From Acidovorax sp. Root219 (lineage in GTDB: Bacteria > Pseudomonadota > Gammaproteobacteria > Burkholderiales > Burkholderiaceae_C): DNA of 64,000 nt. The stretch lies in contig NZ_LMIJ01000023.1 of NCBI RefSeq assembly GCF_001428665.1, positions 166,727 to 230,726 on the forward strand. The letters run 5' to 3'. How positions within the stretch are numbered: position 1 is the first letter of the stretch; each line of letters begins with the position of its first letter. Both the position numbers and the translations under genes were made by a program. The notes below the pieces were generated by a model. The model did no database searches. It worked only from the letters and a program-made list of their open reading frames with translations, and was not told where the DNA came from. Positions 8,580 through 18,400 of the stretch are shown piece by piece.

Positions 8580-10154
8580 TCAGTAGGTATACGGAATCCA
8601 CTCCCCGTTGCCCGACTTCATCATGTACTTGCCGGCGGCGTTGCGCATCACGATCACGTCCGCGTTCTCCGAGACGAAAGGCGTCGTCTCGGGCGCCTGC
8701 ACGCGCTCGGCCAGGGGGCGGGCCGATGCGGCATAGGGGCTGTCGCTGAGCAGATCACCCAACAGCGTGAACAGGCCCAGGTAGCTCATGGGCTGGTTCA
8801 CCACCACCGGCGCGGCGGGCGGCGCGTCCGCAGCCTTCTTCATGCCGACCAGCTTCACGGCGGCCGGCACGAGGGTGATGCGCGGGCCCGGGATCTCGCG
8901 CATGCCCGAGATCTGGATCTTGTCGCCGCGCAGCGAGGCGCCGTGCTCGGGCACCAGCACCACCACCACCGGGCGGCCAGCGGTCTCCAGCTCCGTGATG
9001 AACTTGTCGAAGTCGGCCATCAGCTGCACCAGGCGCGGCTTGTAGGTATCGAGGCTGCTGCGCGAGCTCATGCCCGGCACGCGGTTGCCATCGTGCAGCG
9101 AGATGGTGTTGTAGTACATCGCCACCGGCGCGCCGCCGCTCTGGGCGCTGCGCTTCTTCCACCACTGCGACAACAGGGCGTAGTCGTTGTAGATCGGCGA
9201 GCCATCGAAATTCTGCATGTGCACCGGCGCATCCTGGTTGCGCTGCAGCTTGCCGGCCAGGCCCCCGCGCTGCTCCAGGGTGTGGGCGAACTCTTCGTAG
9301 AGGCCATCATGGTTCAGCAGGCCCGCCGTCTGGTAGCCCAGTTTTTCCAGGTTGGGGAACACGTAGCACTGCGGATCGATGCCCTCGTAGAGCTTCTTGT
9401 GCGGCGTCTGCCCACAGGAGCCGTGCAGCACCCGCAGGGAGGCCGGGCCGCTGTAGCTGGCCGCGCTGTTGAAGTTGGTGAACAGCACATCGAAGCGCTG
9501 CAGCAGCGGGTGGTTGCGCTGGCCCACGAACTCCATGTCGTCCCAGGACAGCGAGCACACGTGCAGCAGGATGATGTCGAAGGGGGGCGTGCTGCCCGCG
9601 GCCGAGGTGAACTGCAGGCGTTTCTGGCCCTCGCTGGCGTAGAACTTCTGCAACAGGGCATCGGGGTCCGAGGCATCGGCCGGCTGCGTGCCATCGCCCT
9701 GGCTGGCCAGGGTGCCGCCGGCTTCATTTTCCTGGGCCTTGTGCTCCTGGATGGCCGCCACCAGCGGTACGCTGAGGATGCCGGCCAGGGCGAAGGTGGC
9801 AAAGCGCACGCGGCGCGCCAGCGCTGCGTACAGGCACAGTCCGGCAATGGCCAGCACCAGCGCCGCAGGATTCACCAGCCGTGTGGCCAGCTCCAGCCAG
9901 TAGTCTGCGCTGAAGCCGGCCAGCGCCTTGAGCTGCGAGAGCACGCGTGCCGGCGTGGGCAGGTAGGAGTCGTGGTAGAGCAGCGCCAGCGCCGCCGGCC
10001 AGGCCAGCACCGCGCGGGTGCGCCGCAGCAGCCGGTGGCCAATGGGTGGCAGCAGCGCCAGCCACAGCAGCAGGTTCAGCCACCAGTTGAAGCCGATGTA
10101 GCCGGTGAAGGTCAGGCCGACCTTGGCCAGGAAATACAGGTTCCAGTAGCTCAT
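8580..10154 (-). CDS. bcsG: Cellulose phosphoethanolamine transferase BcsG
   Basis: Membrane enzyme that transfers phosphoethanolamine from phospholipid to nascent cellulose on the periplasmic face. The 524-residue protein has N-terminal membrane helices (about residues 1-135) and an alkaline-phosphatase-fold domain. The E. coli catalytic pattern is preserved with identical spacing: C200 and C247 (disulfide pair), nucleophile S235 in SYSGPA, and zinc-binding E403-H404 in VPEHGASL. Its ATG overlaps the bcsA stop by four bases. It is the last gene of the operon. Its presence with bcsE and bcsF predicts pEtN-modified cellulose. Confidence 0.95.
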   Translation of the reverse strand: MSYWNLYFLAKVGLTFTGYIGFNWWLNLLLWLALLPPIGHRLLRRTRAVLAWPAALALLYHDSYLPTPARVLSQLKALAGFSADYWLELATRLVNPAALVLAIAGLCLYAALARRVRFATFALAGILSVPLVAAIQEHKAQENEAGGTLASQGDGTQPADASDPDALLQKFYASEGQKRLQFTSAAGSTPPFDIILLHVCSLSWDDMEFVGQRNHPLLQRFDVLFTNFNSAASYSGPASLRVLHGSCGQTPHKKLYEGIDPQCYVFPNLEKLGYQTAGLLNHDGLYEEFAHTLEQRGGLAGKLQRNQDAPVHMQNFDGSPIYNDYALLSQWWKKRSAQSGGAPVAMYYNTISLHDGNRVPGMSSRSSLDTYKPRLVQLMADFDKFITELETAGRPVVVVLVPEHGASLRGDKIQISGMREIPGPRITLVPAAVKLVGMKKAADAPPAAPVVVNQPMSYLGLFTLLGDLLSDSPYAASARPLAERVQAPETTPFVSENADVIVMRNAAGKYMMKSGNGEWIPYTY

Positions 10155-12661
10155 GCACGCAGCCTTTGTTGCCCGCGCTGGCCACCCAGCGGCCAGCGGG
10201 CCTTGGCGGCATCCACCAGCGATCCCCAGAACTTGCGGTAGCCCAGCACCCCCAGCTGCGCGATCTCCTGCAGGCCGTGCAGGGGGCGGTCGGTGTCATG
10301 GCTGTCGTTCCACTCGCGCCAGGTGTCGGGGCGCGCGAAGGTGCACTGCACCAGGTCAATCTGTTGTTCGCGGGTCATGGGGTCGAATTGCAGGCCCGTG
10401 GCGCTCTGGCCCCGGTGCAGCATGATGGTGGCAGGGAAAGTGCATTCGGTATCGCCGCGCCACAGGCCCACCTGGACCTGCTCGCCCACGGTGAGCTGCG
10501 TGCCTTGCGGCAGCTGCAGGCCCACGCCGGTCATCGAGAAATCGGTGCACACGGCCGTCAGCACGCTGCCGTCGTCCTGGTACAGGGTGGCCTGCAGCTG
10601 CGTGGACACGCGGTGCATGCGGCGCACCTGGCGTGCCTCGGAGGCCACGCCCAGCGCCGCGCCCAGCATCAGGATGCTGTAGGTGGTCCACAGCAGGTTC
10701 AGCAGCACCGTGGCGGTCTCCTCGGTGTTCCAGAAGAACAGGCGCATGAGCCCCATGCCGAAGGCGGCGAAGTTCAGCAGCACCAGCACCGTGTAGGGGC
10801 GCGAGATCACCCAGTCGAAATAAGGCTGGTCCACCAGCCCGCCCTTGGCGGTGACGTTGAACTTGCCCAGGCGCGGGTTGATCAGCGCCACCGTGGTCGG
10901 CAGGGCCACGTACCAGGCCAGCACCGTCTCGTAGACCTCGGCCCAGAAGGTGTGCCGGTGTTCGCCCTGCACGTGGGCGTTGGCGATATTCGATTGCAGG
11001 ATGTAGGGCAGTACGTACAGCGCGATCATGATGGCGCCAGCGTTGATGATGTGCCACTCGAAGAACAGGAAGGCCATGGGCGCGGTGAGGAACACCAGCC
11101 GCGGCAGCCCGAAGAAGAAGTGCACCATGGCATTGGCATAGCAGATGCGCTGCCACAGCGTGAGCCCCTTGCCCGTGAAGGGGTTGTCCACGCGGAAGAT
11201 CTGAGCCATGCCGCGCGCCCAGCGGATGCGCTGGCCCACGTGGGCCGACAGGCTCTCGGTGGCCAGGCCGGCGGCCTGCGTCTCGTTGATGTAGGCCGTG
11301 GTGTAGCCGCGCCGGTGCAGCTTCAAGGCCGTATGCGCGTCCTCGGTCACCGTCTCCACGGCGATGCCGCCCACTTCCATCAGCGGGCCGCGGCGTATCA
11401 CCGCGCAGGAGCCGCAGAAGAACGTGGCGTTCCAGAAATCGTTGCCGTCCTGGATCAGGCCGTAGAACAGCGCGCCCTCGTTGGGCACGCGGCGGAAGGT
11501 GCCCAGGTTGCGCTCGAACGGGTCGGGCGAGAAGAAATGGTGCGGCGTCTGCAGCATGGCGCACTTGGGGTCGCGCTGGAACCAGCCCACGGCGGTGGTC
11601 AAGAAGGAGCGCGTGGGGATGTGGTCGCAGTCGAAGATGGCGACCAGCTCGCCGTCCGTCTTGGCCAGCGCGTGGTTCAGGTTGCCGGCCTTGGCATGGT
11701 TGTTGTCGGGGCGCACGATGTAGCCCACGCCCATGGACTCGGCGAACTCGCGGAATTCCTCGCGCCGGCCGTCGTCCAGGATGAAGACCTTGACCTTGTC
11801 CTTGGGCCAGTCCAGCGCCATGGAGGCCAGCACCGTGGTGCGCACCACGCTCAGCGGCTCGTTGTAGGTGGGGATGTACACATCCACCGTGGGCCACGAT
11901 GCCGGCATGCCCTGCAGTTCGGCCGGGCGGCGGTGCAGCGGCCACGCGGTCTGGATGAAGCCAAGCACCACCACCAGCCAGGTGTAGGCCTCGGCGGCCA
12001 GCAGGCCATAGCCGAGGAAGGACTCGATGACCGAGTCGAACTCGATGGACGAGGTGATGCGCCACCAGGCATAGCGGCCCATGGCCAGCAGGCTGATGGC
12101 GGCAAGGGCCAGCGACGGGTAGCGCCCGGGCAGGCGGCGCAGCACCAGCGACAGGCTCCAGCACAGCAGCATGAACAGGGTTTGCCCGAACCAGTTGAAG
12201 GGCGTGGTCATCACGACCAGGCCGGCCACCATGCCCACGGCCAGCACGGCCCAGCGCAGTCCGGGGATCTCCAGGGCGGGGGACAGCACCTGGTCAGCCA
12301 GGCGCATGCCTTTTCCCACATTGACGTGGGCGGCCAGGCGGTCCATGGCGCGCAGGAACAGCCGGATCGGCCAGAACACGGCGGTCAGCAGCAGCGCCAG
12401 GCTCTTCCAGCCCCAGCGCAGCACGAAGCCGAGGCCGGCAAACAGCCAGTGCAGCGGCTGCAGCAGCCAGGGCAGCAGGGCGCGCTCCGGGGTGGCGGGC
12501 AGCACCACGCAGCGCCACAGCCACATCCACCAGGGGGCGCCGGGCGCCACTTCGAGCTGGCGCGCCAACCAGGCCCACGCCAGGCGCAGCCGTGCGCGGG
12601 CGTGCTGCACTCGCGGGGTTTCAGCGGGCAGGGCCGCGCTGGTATCGGGTTGCGCCATCAT
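10151..12661 (-). CDS. bcsA: Cellulose synthase catalytic subunit (UDP-forming) BcsA
   Basis: Inner-membrane GT2 processive glycosyltransferase that polymerises and translocates beta-1,4-glucan. With the chosen start it has 836 residues. Visible motifs are DDG (296-298), DCD (344-346), TED (439-441) and the QRIRW product-binding motif (477-481). A C-terminal PilZ domain has RRMHR (680-684) and DFSMTG (707-712), the c-di-GMP-binding signature. The start at 12661 is chosen because ATGATG overlaps the bcsQ stop in ATGA fashion; reading extends 22 codons upstream inside bcsQ. It lies near the end of the operon, far from its partner bcsB, which is unusual. Confidence 0.96.
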   Translation of the reverse strand: MMAQPDTSAALPAETPRVQHARARLRLAWAWLARQLEVAPGAPWWMWLWRCVVLPATPERALLPWLLQPLHWLFAGLGFVLRWGWKSLALLLTAVFWPIRLFLRAMDRLAAHVNVGKGMRLADQVLSPALEIPGLRWAVLAVGMVAGLVVMTTPFNWFGQTLFMLLCWSLSLVLRRLPGRYPSLALAAISLLAMGRYAWWRITSSIEFDSVIESFLGYGLLAAEAYTWLVVVLGFIQTAWPLHRRPAELQGMPASWPTVDVYIPTYNEPLSVVRTTVLASMALDWPKDKVKVFILDDGRREEFREFAESMGVGYIVRPDNNHAKAGNLNHALAKTDGELVAIFDCDHIPTRSFLTTAVGWFQRDPKCAMLQTPHHFFSPDPFERNLGTFRRVPNEGALFYGLIQDGNDFWNATFFCGSCAVIRRGPLMEVGGIAVETVTEDAHTALKLHRRGYTTAYINETQAAGLATESLSAHVGQRIRWARGMAQIFRVDNPFTGKGLTLWQRICYANAMVHFFFGLPRLVFLTAPMAFLFFEWHIINAGAIMIALYVLPYILQSNIANAHVQGEHRHTFWAEVYETVLAWYVALPTTVALINPRLGKFNVTAKGGLVDQPYFDWVISRPYTVLVLLNFAAFGMGLMRLFFWNTEETATVLLNLLWTTYSILMLGAALGVASEARQVRRMHRVSTQLQATLYQDDGSVLTAVCTDFSMTGVGLQLPQGTQLTVGEQVQVGLWRGDTECTFPATIMLHRGQSATGLQFDPMTREQQIDLVQCTFARPDTWREWNDSHDTDRPLHGLQEIAQLGVLGYRKFWGSLVDAAKARWPLGGQRGQQRLRA

Positions 12662-13446
12662 GGCCGGCTGGCTCCCGCCACCAGCATCGACGGGGGCGCC
12701 TGGCGCTGGCCGGTGAGCCAGTTGCACACGCCCTGCAGGTCATGGGCAGACTGGGCCTGGGGCGCGAAACTGTGGACGCACATCGCGCGTGCCAGCGCGC
12801 GCGGGATGTTCTCGTCTTCGTGCAGCGTGTAGGGAATCAGCTGTTCGCCCCATTGCTGGCGCAGCGTCTGCAGGGCTTCGCGGTGCGAAATGCGGCGCGG
12901 GTCGAAGCGCGTCACCAGCACGCCCTGGTCGGCCGGTGCCGCTGCTGCCTCGTGCAGCATGGCCTGCACCCCGGCGGGGTCGGCGCAGGCGCGGGCAGAG
13001 GCCTCCAGCGTCACCAGCACCACATCGGCACAGCGCAGCGCTGCCCGCGCCAGGGGCGATGGCCACGCGGGCGTGTCCAGCACCACCGTGCAATCGTCGG
13101 GCACGTCGAGCAGTTCCAGCTGGTCCAGCAGCCAGCGCGGTTGCGCCTGCAGTTGCCGGTGCAGGGCTTCGATGGCATCGGGCGGCGCCTTGCCGAAGGG
13201 CAGCACGCTGACGCCGTCCGTGTTGTCGAAGCCGCCATCGGCCCACCACTGGCCCGCCGCTGCCAGGGGCGCCCAGCCCAGGGCACTGGGCTCTTGCATG
13301 CCCAGGTGCCTGGCGAGCAGGTTCTGGGCACACAGTTCCACCGCCAGGCAGGGCTGGCCCTGGCGCGCCAGGAGCGTGGCCAGGTGGGCGGCCAGGGTGG
13401 TTCGCCCCGATCCACCGAGCGGCGATACGATGGCAATCACGCGCAT
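12658..13446 (-). CDS. bcsQ: Cellulose biosynthesis protein BcsQ (MinD/ParA-like ATPase)
   Basis: Cytoplasmic SIMIBI-class ATPase needed in type II systems for polar placement and assembly of the cellulose machinery. The 262-residue protein starts with a deviant Walker A, GGSGRTT, where the usual Lys is Arg; the E. coli BcsQ P-loop is also deviant. Other family features are an ELCAQNLL segment after strand 2, SVLPFG, and a C-terminal LHEDENIPRALA region matching E. coli BcsQ. It is 25 nt after bcsF and overlaps bcsA by four bases. A GAGAGA run gives a ribosome-binding site. No bcsR is seen upstream. Confidence 0.92.
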   Translation of the reverse strand: MRVIAIVSPLGGSGRTTLAAHLATLLARQGQPCLAVELCAQNLLARHLGMQEPSALGWAPLAAAGQWWADGGFDNTDGVSVLPFGKAPPDAIEALHRQLQAQPRWLLDQLELLDVPDDCTVVLDTPAWPSPLARAALRCADVVLVTLEASARACADPAGVQAMLHEAAAAPADQGVLVTRFDPRRISHREALQTLRQQWGEQLIPYTLHEDENIPRALARAMCVHSFAPQAQSAHDLQGVCNWLTGQRQAPPSMLVAGASRP

Positions 13447-13471
13447 GCAGGGTCTCTCTTCATTCGTTCGG

Positions 13472-13645
13472 TCATTCCGCGCGGGGCGGGGTCACTGCCC
13501 CGGGGGGCGGCAGCTCAGGGCGGTAGGGCTGCACGCAGCGCAGCGGCCGGCGCGCGTGCCGCAGGCGGCGCAGCACCAGCCAGCAGGGCCAGGCCAGCAG
13601 CGCGCCCAGCACGGTGTAGAGCAGCAGCTCCATCAGGATCTTCAT
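13472..13645 (-). CDS. bcsF: Small membrane protein BcsF
   Basis: A 57-residue protein with one strong hydrophobic helix (residues 2-25, LMELLLYTVLGALLAWPC) followed by a very basic juxtamembrane stretch (RRLRHARR) and a proline-rich tail. This is the architecture of BcsF, the small inner-membrane protein that recruits BcsE to the synthase and works with BcsG. The ATG overlaps the bcsE stop by four bases (ATGA), and position between bcsE and bcsQ fits the bcsEF pair. The call rests on size, topology, overlap and context, since such short proteins diverge quickly. Confidence 0.82.
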   Translation of the reverse strand: MKILMELLLYTVLGALLAWPCWLVLRRLRHARRPLRCVQPYRPELPPPGAVTPPRAE

Positions 13646-15468
13646 GCCATGGACCTCGGTGAGGGGCGCGGCACGGCACGCCGCCCAATGGGCCGGTGCT
13701 GCACGCCAGGCCCGGCGGCCATGGGCAGCAGCGGGCGGGATTCGGTGCCGGGCGCATCGGGCGCCGGGATGGGCGCGGTCGGCAGCGCTGCAGAGACCGG
13801 TGCCACCGCCTGCGCCACCAGCGCTGGGGCCGGTGAAGCGCTGGGCCGGGGGCTGTCCGCCAGGGCGGCGCTGTAGTCGGGCAGGCCCTTGCGCAGCGAT
13901 TCCTGCAAGGGCGTCACCATGGCGCGGATGCCGGTGTCCGAGCTGTCGGTGGCTTCGCTGGAGAACAGCTGGGTCAATGGCAGCGTGAACAGGCGGTTGA
14001 GGGCCAGCTCGACGTCGGGTTCGCGGCAGGCGAACAGAAAGACGTAGACGCTTTCGTGGTCGGCCGTGAACAGGTCACCGTCGCGCGAGGTGTGGCAGGC
14101 GCGCAGGGCGTCGAGGTGGGGGATCTGCGCCAGCACGTTCAGCCGCACCAGACTGTGCGACAGGCCGATGCCGTGCGTGCGGTCCAGCATGCCGCGCACC
14201 AGGGTGCAGAACTGCGCGGGCGGCTGGTAGCCGCGCTCGCGCGCGGGCATGAAGCTGCCGAGCGCCTCTTCGTAGTCGGGGTGCACCTTGCGCGTGTGGC
14301 TCTGGGCGTTGATGTCCTGCAGCAGCTGCAGCAGCCGGGAGAAGCCCACTTCCTTGTAGACCACGGCGCTCGCACCCAGTTGCAGCAGGGCCTGCTCGCT
14401 GTGCGTGCGCAGCTTGCCCAGGTTTTCACGCACCACGATCTTGAGCGTGAGCGGGCGTGACAGGCGCAGCTGGTGCACCAGGCGCGCGCGCGCCTCGAAG
14501 TCCGACGCCTGGCCGGCGTCGATCAGCACCGTGGCGGCCACGCTTGCGGCGGCGGCCACTTCCATGTCGGCCAGGCTGTCGACGATGCGCCAGTGGCCGG
14601 GCACGCCGCGCTGGCCATCGACCGAGGCGCGTGTGGCGATCACCTCCGACTGGTCCACGGCCTCGACCAGCTCGCGCACGGCGCCGCGGGTGCGCGTGCC
14701 ATCGGCGGCCAGGCGGCCCGATGCGCCGTCGTGCAGCAGGCCGAAGGCGGTCTGGAAGAGGGCGCCGGCATCGGTATTCCAGCGCTCCAGGCCCAGGCTC
14801 CAGCGGTCGGCCTCGGTGTGCAGCGTGGCGATGTGCATGGACATCTGGCACAGGTTGCGCAGCGCAGGCAGCAGCACCTCGGGTTCCAGCGGGGGAAAGA
14901 AGCCCAGCACCACGGGGCGCAGCCGCTCGCGGCACAGCGCACTGAGCTGGCGGCTCACGCGCGCCAGCTCGGTCACGCTCAGGCCCGTCAGCAGGCCCTG
15001 CGCATCGCAGGTGTACAGGGCGTGTTCGTCCTTGAGTCCCGTGCGCCTGAGCTCTTCCAGCAAGGGTGGCAGGCCGTGGCGCCGCACCTCGGCCTGCAGG
15101 CCGGGCGAGAGCACCCACAGCATGAGCCGGCCCGTGCGGTAGGCTTCGCGCACAGGAGGGCGCAGCAGCAGTTCATCCGCCCATGCGGTGCCCGATGCCA
15201 CCAGGGCCACCGGGCCTGCAGCGACGGCATCCTCGATGAGGGCCGGGAACCACAGCGCCGCGCTGCTGTCGTCGGCTGCCACCAGCGACACCGGCACATG
15301 CGGCGGCAACTGCCCCACGCCGTCGGGCAGGCCTTCAATGCCGATGCGCGTGGGTACGGCGGCGCCGACCATGTCCTGGCGCGATGGGGGCCGCACGAGC
15401 CGGGCAACGGAGCGCAGCCAACCCGCAGGCGGGGCGGCTTTTCGCTGGGAGGAAGAGGCGGAGGGCAT
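13642..15468 (-). CDS. bcsE: c-di-GMP-binding cellulose regulator BcsE
   Basis: Cytoplasmic protein that binds c-di-GMP and boosts cellulose synthesis in type II systems through contacts with BcsA, BcsQ and BcsF. The 608-residue protein has a degenerate receiver/GGDEF-like organisation. An RDGD sequence (context HTSRDGDLF, about residue 460) matches the RxGD I-site used by BcsE. The last 100 residues are Pro/Ala-rich and probably disordered. ATG 15468 follows the bcsC stop after one base (TGAGATG); an extended reading upstream would run into bcsC and is rejected. It is somewhat longer than E. coli BcsE (about 520 residues). Confidence 0.9.
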   Translation of the reverse strand: MPSASSSQRKAAPPAGWLRSVARLVRPPSRQDMVGAAVPTRIGIEGLPDGVGQLPPHVPVSLVAADDSSAALWFPALIEDAVAAGPVALVASGTAWADELLLRPPVREAYRTGRLMLWVLSPGLQAEVRRHGLPPLLEELRRTGLKDEHALYTCDAQGLLTGLSVTELARVSRQLSALCRERLRPVVLGFFPPLEPEVLLPALRNLCQMSMHIATLHTEADRWSLGLERWNTDAGALFQTAFGLLHDGASGRLAADGTRTRGAVRELVEAVDQSEVIATRASVDGQRGVPGHWRIVDSLADMEVAAAASVAATVLIDAGQASDFEARARLVHQLRLSRPLTLKIVVRENLGKLRTHSEQALLQLGASAVVYKEVGFSRLLQLLQDINAQSHTRKVHPDYEEALGSFMPARERGYQPPAQFCTLVRGMLDRTHGIGLSHSLVRLNVLAQIPHLDALRACHTSRDGDLFTADHESVYVFLFACREPDVELALNRLFTLPLTQLFSSEATDSSDTGIRAMVTPLQESLRKGLPDYSAALADSPRPSASPAPALVAQAVAPVSAALPTAPIPAPDAPGTESRPLLPMAAGPGVQHRPIGRRAVPRPSPRSMA

Positions 15469-15469
15469 C

Positions 15470-18400
15470 TCAGAAACTCGAGTAGGGCTGAACGGGGCGC
15501 GGCCGGTTCTCCAGCGGCGCGAGCACCGGATCGAAGCGGTAGCGGCCATAGACCATGAGGTTGGTGGGCGCGTAGTAGGCCGAGCGGTCCAGCTCCAGCT
15601 GGGCACCCAGCGCGAGGTTTTTGCTGACCTGGTACTCCAGCACGCCGCGGAACGATCGGCCGAAGCCCGAGCCGGAGCTGCCCGTGTACACCGGCACGCT
15701 GCCGCTTTCGGCCAGGCGCGCGCGCGCCAGCGACTGCAGCAGCGCGTTCTGCGGAAAGTAATCGGTGTCGGCGCTGCTGCTGCGCGAGACCGAGATCGCA
15801 CCCCGCGCCAGCCAGGTGAACGCCCCCTTGCGGCCGCTCCACTCGATGGGCAGGGCCACGGAGGCATAGCTGCGCGGGCTGTAGTAGCCGCCATGGCCGA
15901 AGCTGTACTCCGACAGGTCTTTGCCGTAGTGCCAGGCCGAGAAGGTCACGCCCATGTTCACCACGCTGTGGCTGTTCTTCCAGACATCGCGGTCCACCGC
16001 CAAGCGCAACTGGGCGCGGGTGTTGCTCTCCACGTTCTTGCCCGTGAGGGCCGCCAGGCTCAGGCTCACCGAACTGCTGTAGGGGCCGAAGTCGGTCGAC
16101 AGGCGCCCGGAAGCGCCCGTGGCCACCACGCCGCCCCACACCTGGCCGGTGATGGGGTCGCGCGCGCCGGCATACGACAGCAGGCTGCCCGTGATGGGGC
16201 GGCGAAACCCTTCGAGCTTGTAGCCGTAGCGGCCCAGGTCGCCGGTCCGGGCGATGCCGCCCACCAGGTTGGTCACCGGAAAGCCCACGCCCGTGGTGCC
16301 GATGTCCCACTGGAAATCGTCGCCCACAAAGCCGAAGCCCAGGTTGGTGCCCGAGCCGCGCTGGCGCCGGTAGGCCAATGGCGAATTGGGGGGCAGCGCC
16401 GCGATCTGGCCGAAGTCCGTGAAATCCGAGCCATCGGCGGGCAGTTCCCCGGCGTCGAGCTTGACCCGGTCCACGTGCAGGAAGTAGTGCCCGTCGTAGC
16501 CGCGCGGCATGAAGGCCACCAGGGGCCGCTCCCAGCCGCGCAGGCTGGAGATGCCGTCGGTGGAGTTCTTGCGCAGCCCTGTGTGGGCGGCCTCGATCCA
16601 CACCTGGCGGCGCGCCTCGATGGAGTCGATCTCGCCCTGGATCTTGGCCACCACGGCTTGGTCGACCGGCAGTGAGAGGGCGTAGCTTTGCTGCAGCACC
16701 AGCGGGGGCTCGGCCACTGCGGATTCGCCTGGAGCGGGCTCCGTGGGCGCGCTGGCAGCGCCGCGCGTCTCCAGCGTGAGCGCGCTGCGGAAAAACACCA
16801 GCGCCTGCGCATAGTTGCGGTTGGCGCGCTCCAGCCGCGCGGCATGCAGCAGCACGTCGCTGTCCTGCGGGAAGGCCTGCAGCAGCCTGGCGGACAGGGC
16901 ACGCGCCTCGTCCATGCGGCCTGCGCGCTGCCAGATGCGCAGCAGCGCCAGTTGCTGGCCGGCGTCGGTGGGCGGCAGGTGGTCCTGCAGCCACAGCGCC
17001 TGCTCGGTGGCACCCCGTGCATCGCCCAGGCGCGACAGGGCGTCCGCCAGGTTCATGCGGATTTCCAGGCTGTCGGGCTGGGCCTTGGCCAGCGGTGCCA
17101 GCAACCGGGCCACATCGGCGTACTCGCCGGCCGCCATGAGCAGGCGCGCCTGCGTCTGCGTGCGCTGCTGCGCCGTGGTCGGCGTGTCGGGCAGCTGCAG
17201 CGGCTGGCGCGCCAGGCGCAAGGCCTCGCCCAGGTTGCCGGCCTGGCGCTGCTGCTCGATGAGCCGCTCGCGGTGCGCGGTGTACAGGGCGATGAGCCGT
17301 GCCTCCTGCTCCTCGCTCCAGCCCGGCGACTGCAGCAGGGCGGGCAGGCGGGCGGCCAGGCCCGCGTCGTCCAGCGCGCGGTTGAGCAACTGGGCATGGT
17401 CGAGCTGCACCTCCGGTGGCAAACCGGGGCTGCGTGCGGCCAGGCGGTCGAACACGGCCACGCCACGGGCCGGTTGCGTGCGGCGGAACCAGGTGTTGGC
17501 CACGGCATACAGCAGTTCGGCATCGTTGCCGGCCGCTTGCTCGGCCTGGTCCAGCAAGGCCTGTGCTTCGGCGGTGTCGCGGCTGGCGCCGGCCCGGGCG
17601 ACCAGCGATTTGACCGTGGAGCGCTGCACCAGCGCCCGCATGGCATCGGTCTGTTCTGCAGCGGGGATTTGTGCCAGGTCGGCAAGGGCACCCAAGTCGT
17701 TGTCCACTGCCGAGCGGATCAGGGCGCGCGCATAGTGCATGGCGCTGCGGTCCGCGGCGGCGGTGCTGGTCCGCGCGATGCCTTCGTCCATCACGCTCAG
17801 CGCCTCGCGCGGCAGGCTCAGCCGCAGGTACAGGCGGGCCAGGCGGTGGCGCAGCCAGGCATCGCCCGGCGTCAGCACGATGGCCGACTCCAGCGTGCGC
17901 ATGGCGGCGCTCAGGCGCTGGGCCTGCATGTGCTCGTCGGCCTGTGCCACCAGGATGTCGGCCTGCGTGCCCACGAGCTTCTCGCCCAGGGCCGCGTCGC
18001 TGGCCGAGGCCTTTTCCAGCAGCACCAGGGCCTCGCCCGAGCGGCCCGTGCGCGCGTAGAGACCGGCCAGGCCCTTCAAGGCCGAGCTGCTGTTGGCTTC
18101 GGCCTTGAGCGCGCTCTGGTACAGGGCTTCGGCCTGGGTGCGGTCGCCCTGCAGGTCGCGGATGCTGGCCAGTGTGGTCAGTGCCTCGGCATTGTTCGGC
18201 TGCATGGCCAGGGCCCGGCCCGCGAGGTCGGCTGCCGTGGCCAGTTCGCTCTTCTCCAGCGCCACATCGGCCTGGCGCAGAAAGCCCCAGAACCGGGAGG
18301 TGGCCTGCAGGTCCTTCCACTTGCCCTGGCGCGTGAGTGCGAAGGCCTGGCCGAACAGGTCCTGCGCCTCTCCATGCTGGCCCTGGCGCAAGCGGATCAT

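Noticed and set aside
10166-12832. 888-codon plus-strand open frame opposite bcsA
   Set aside because: Shadow of a gene with intact GT2 and PilZ motifs; the translation has no recognisable domain.
15469-15894. Extension of bcsE into the bcsC coding region
   Set aside because: The extra sequence is Arg/Ala-rich shadow of the BcsC barrel; ATG 15468 directly after the bcsC stop is the natural start.
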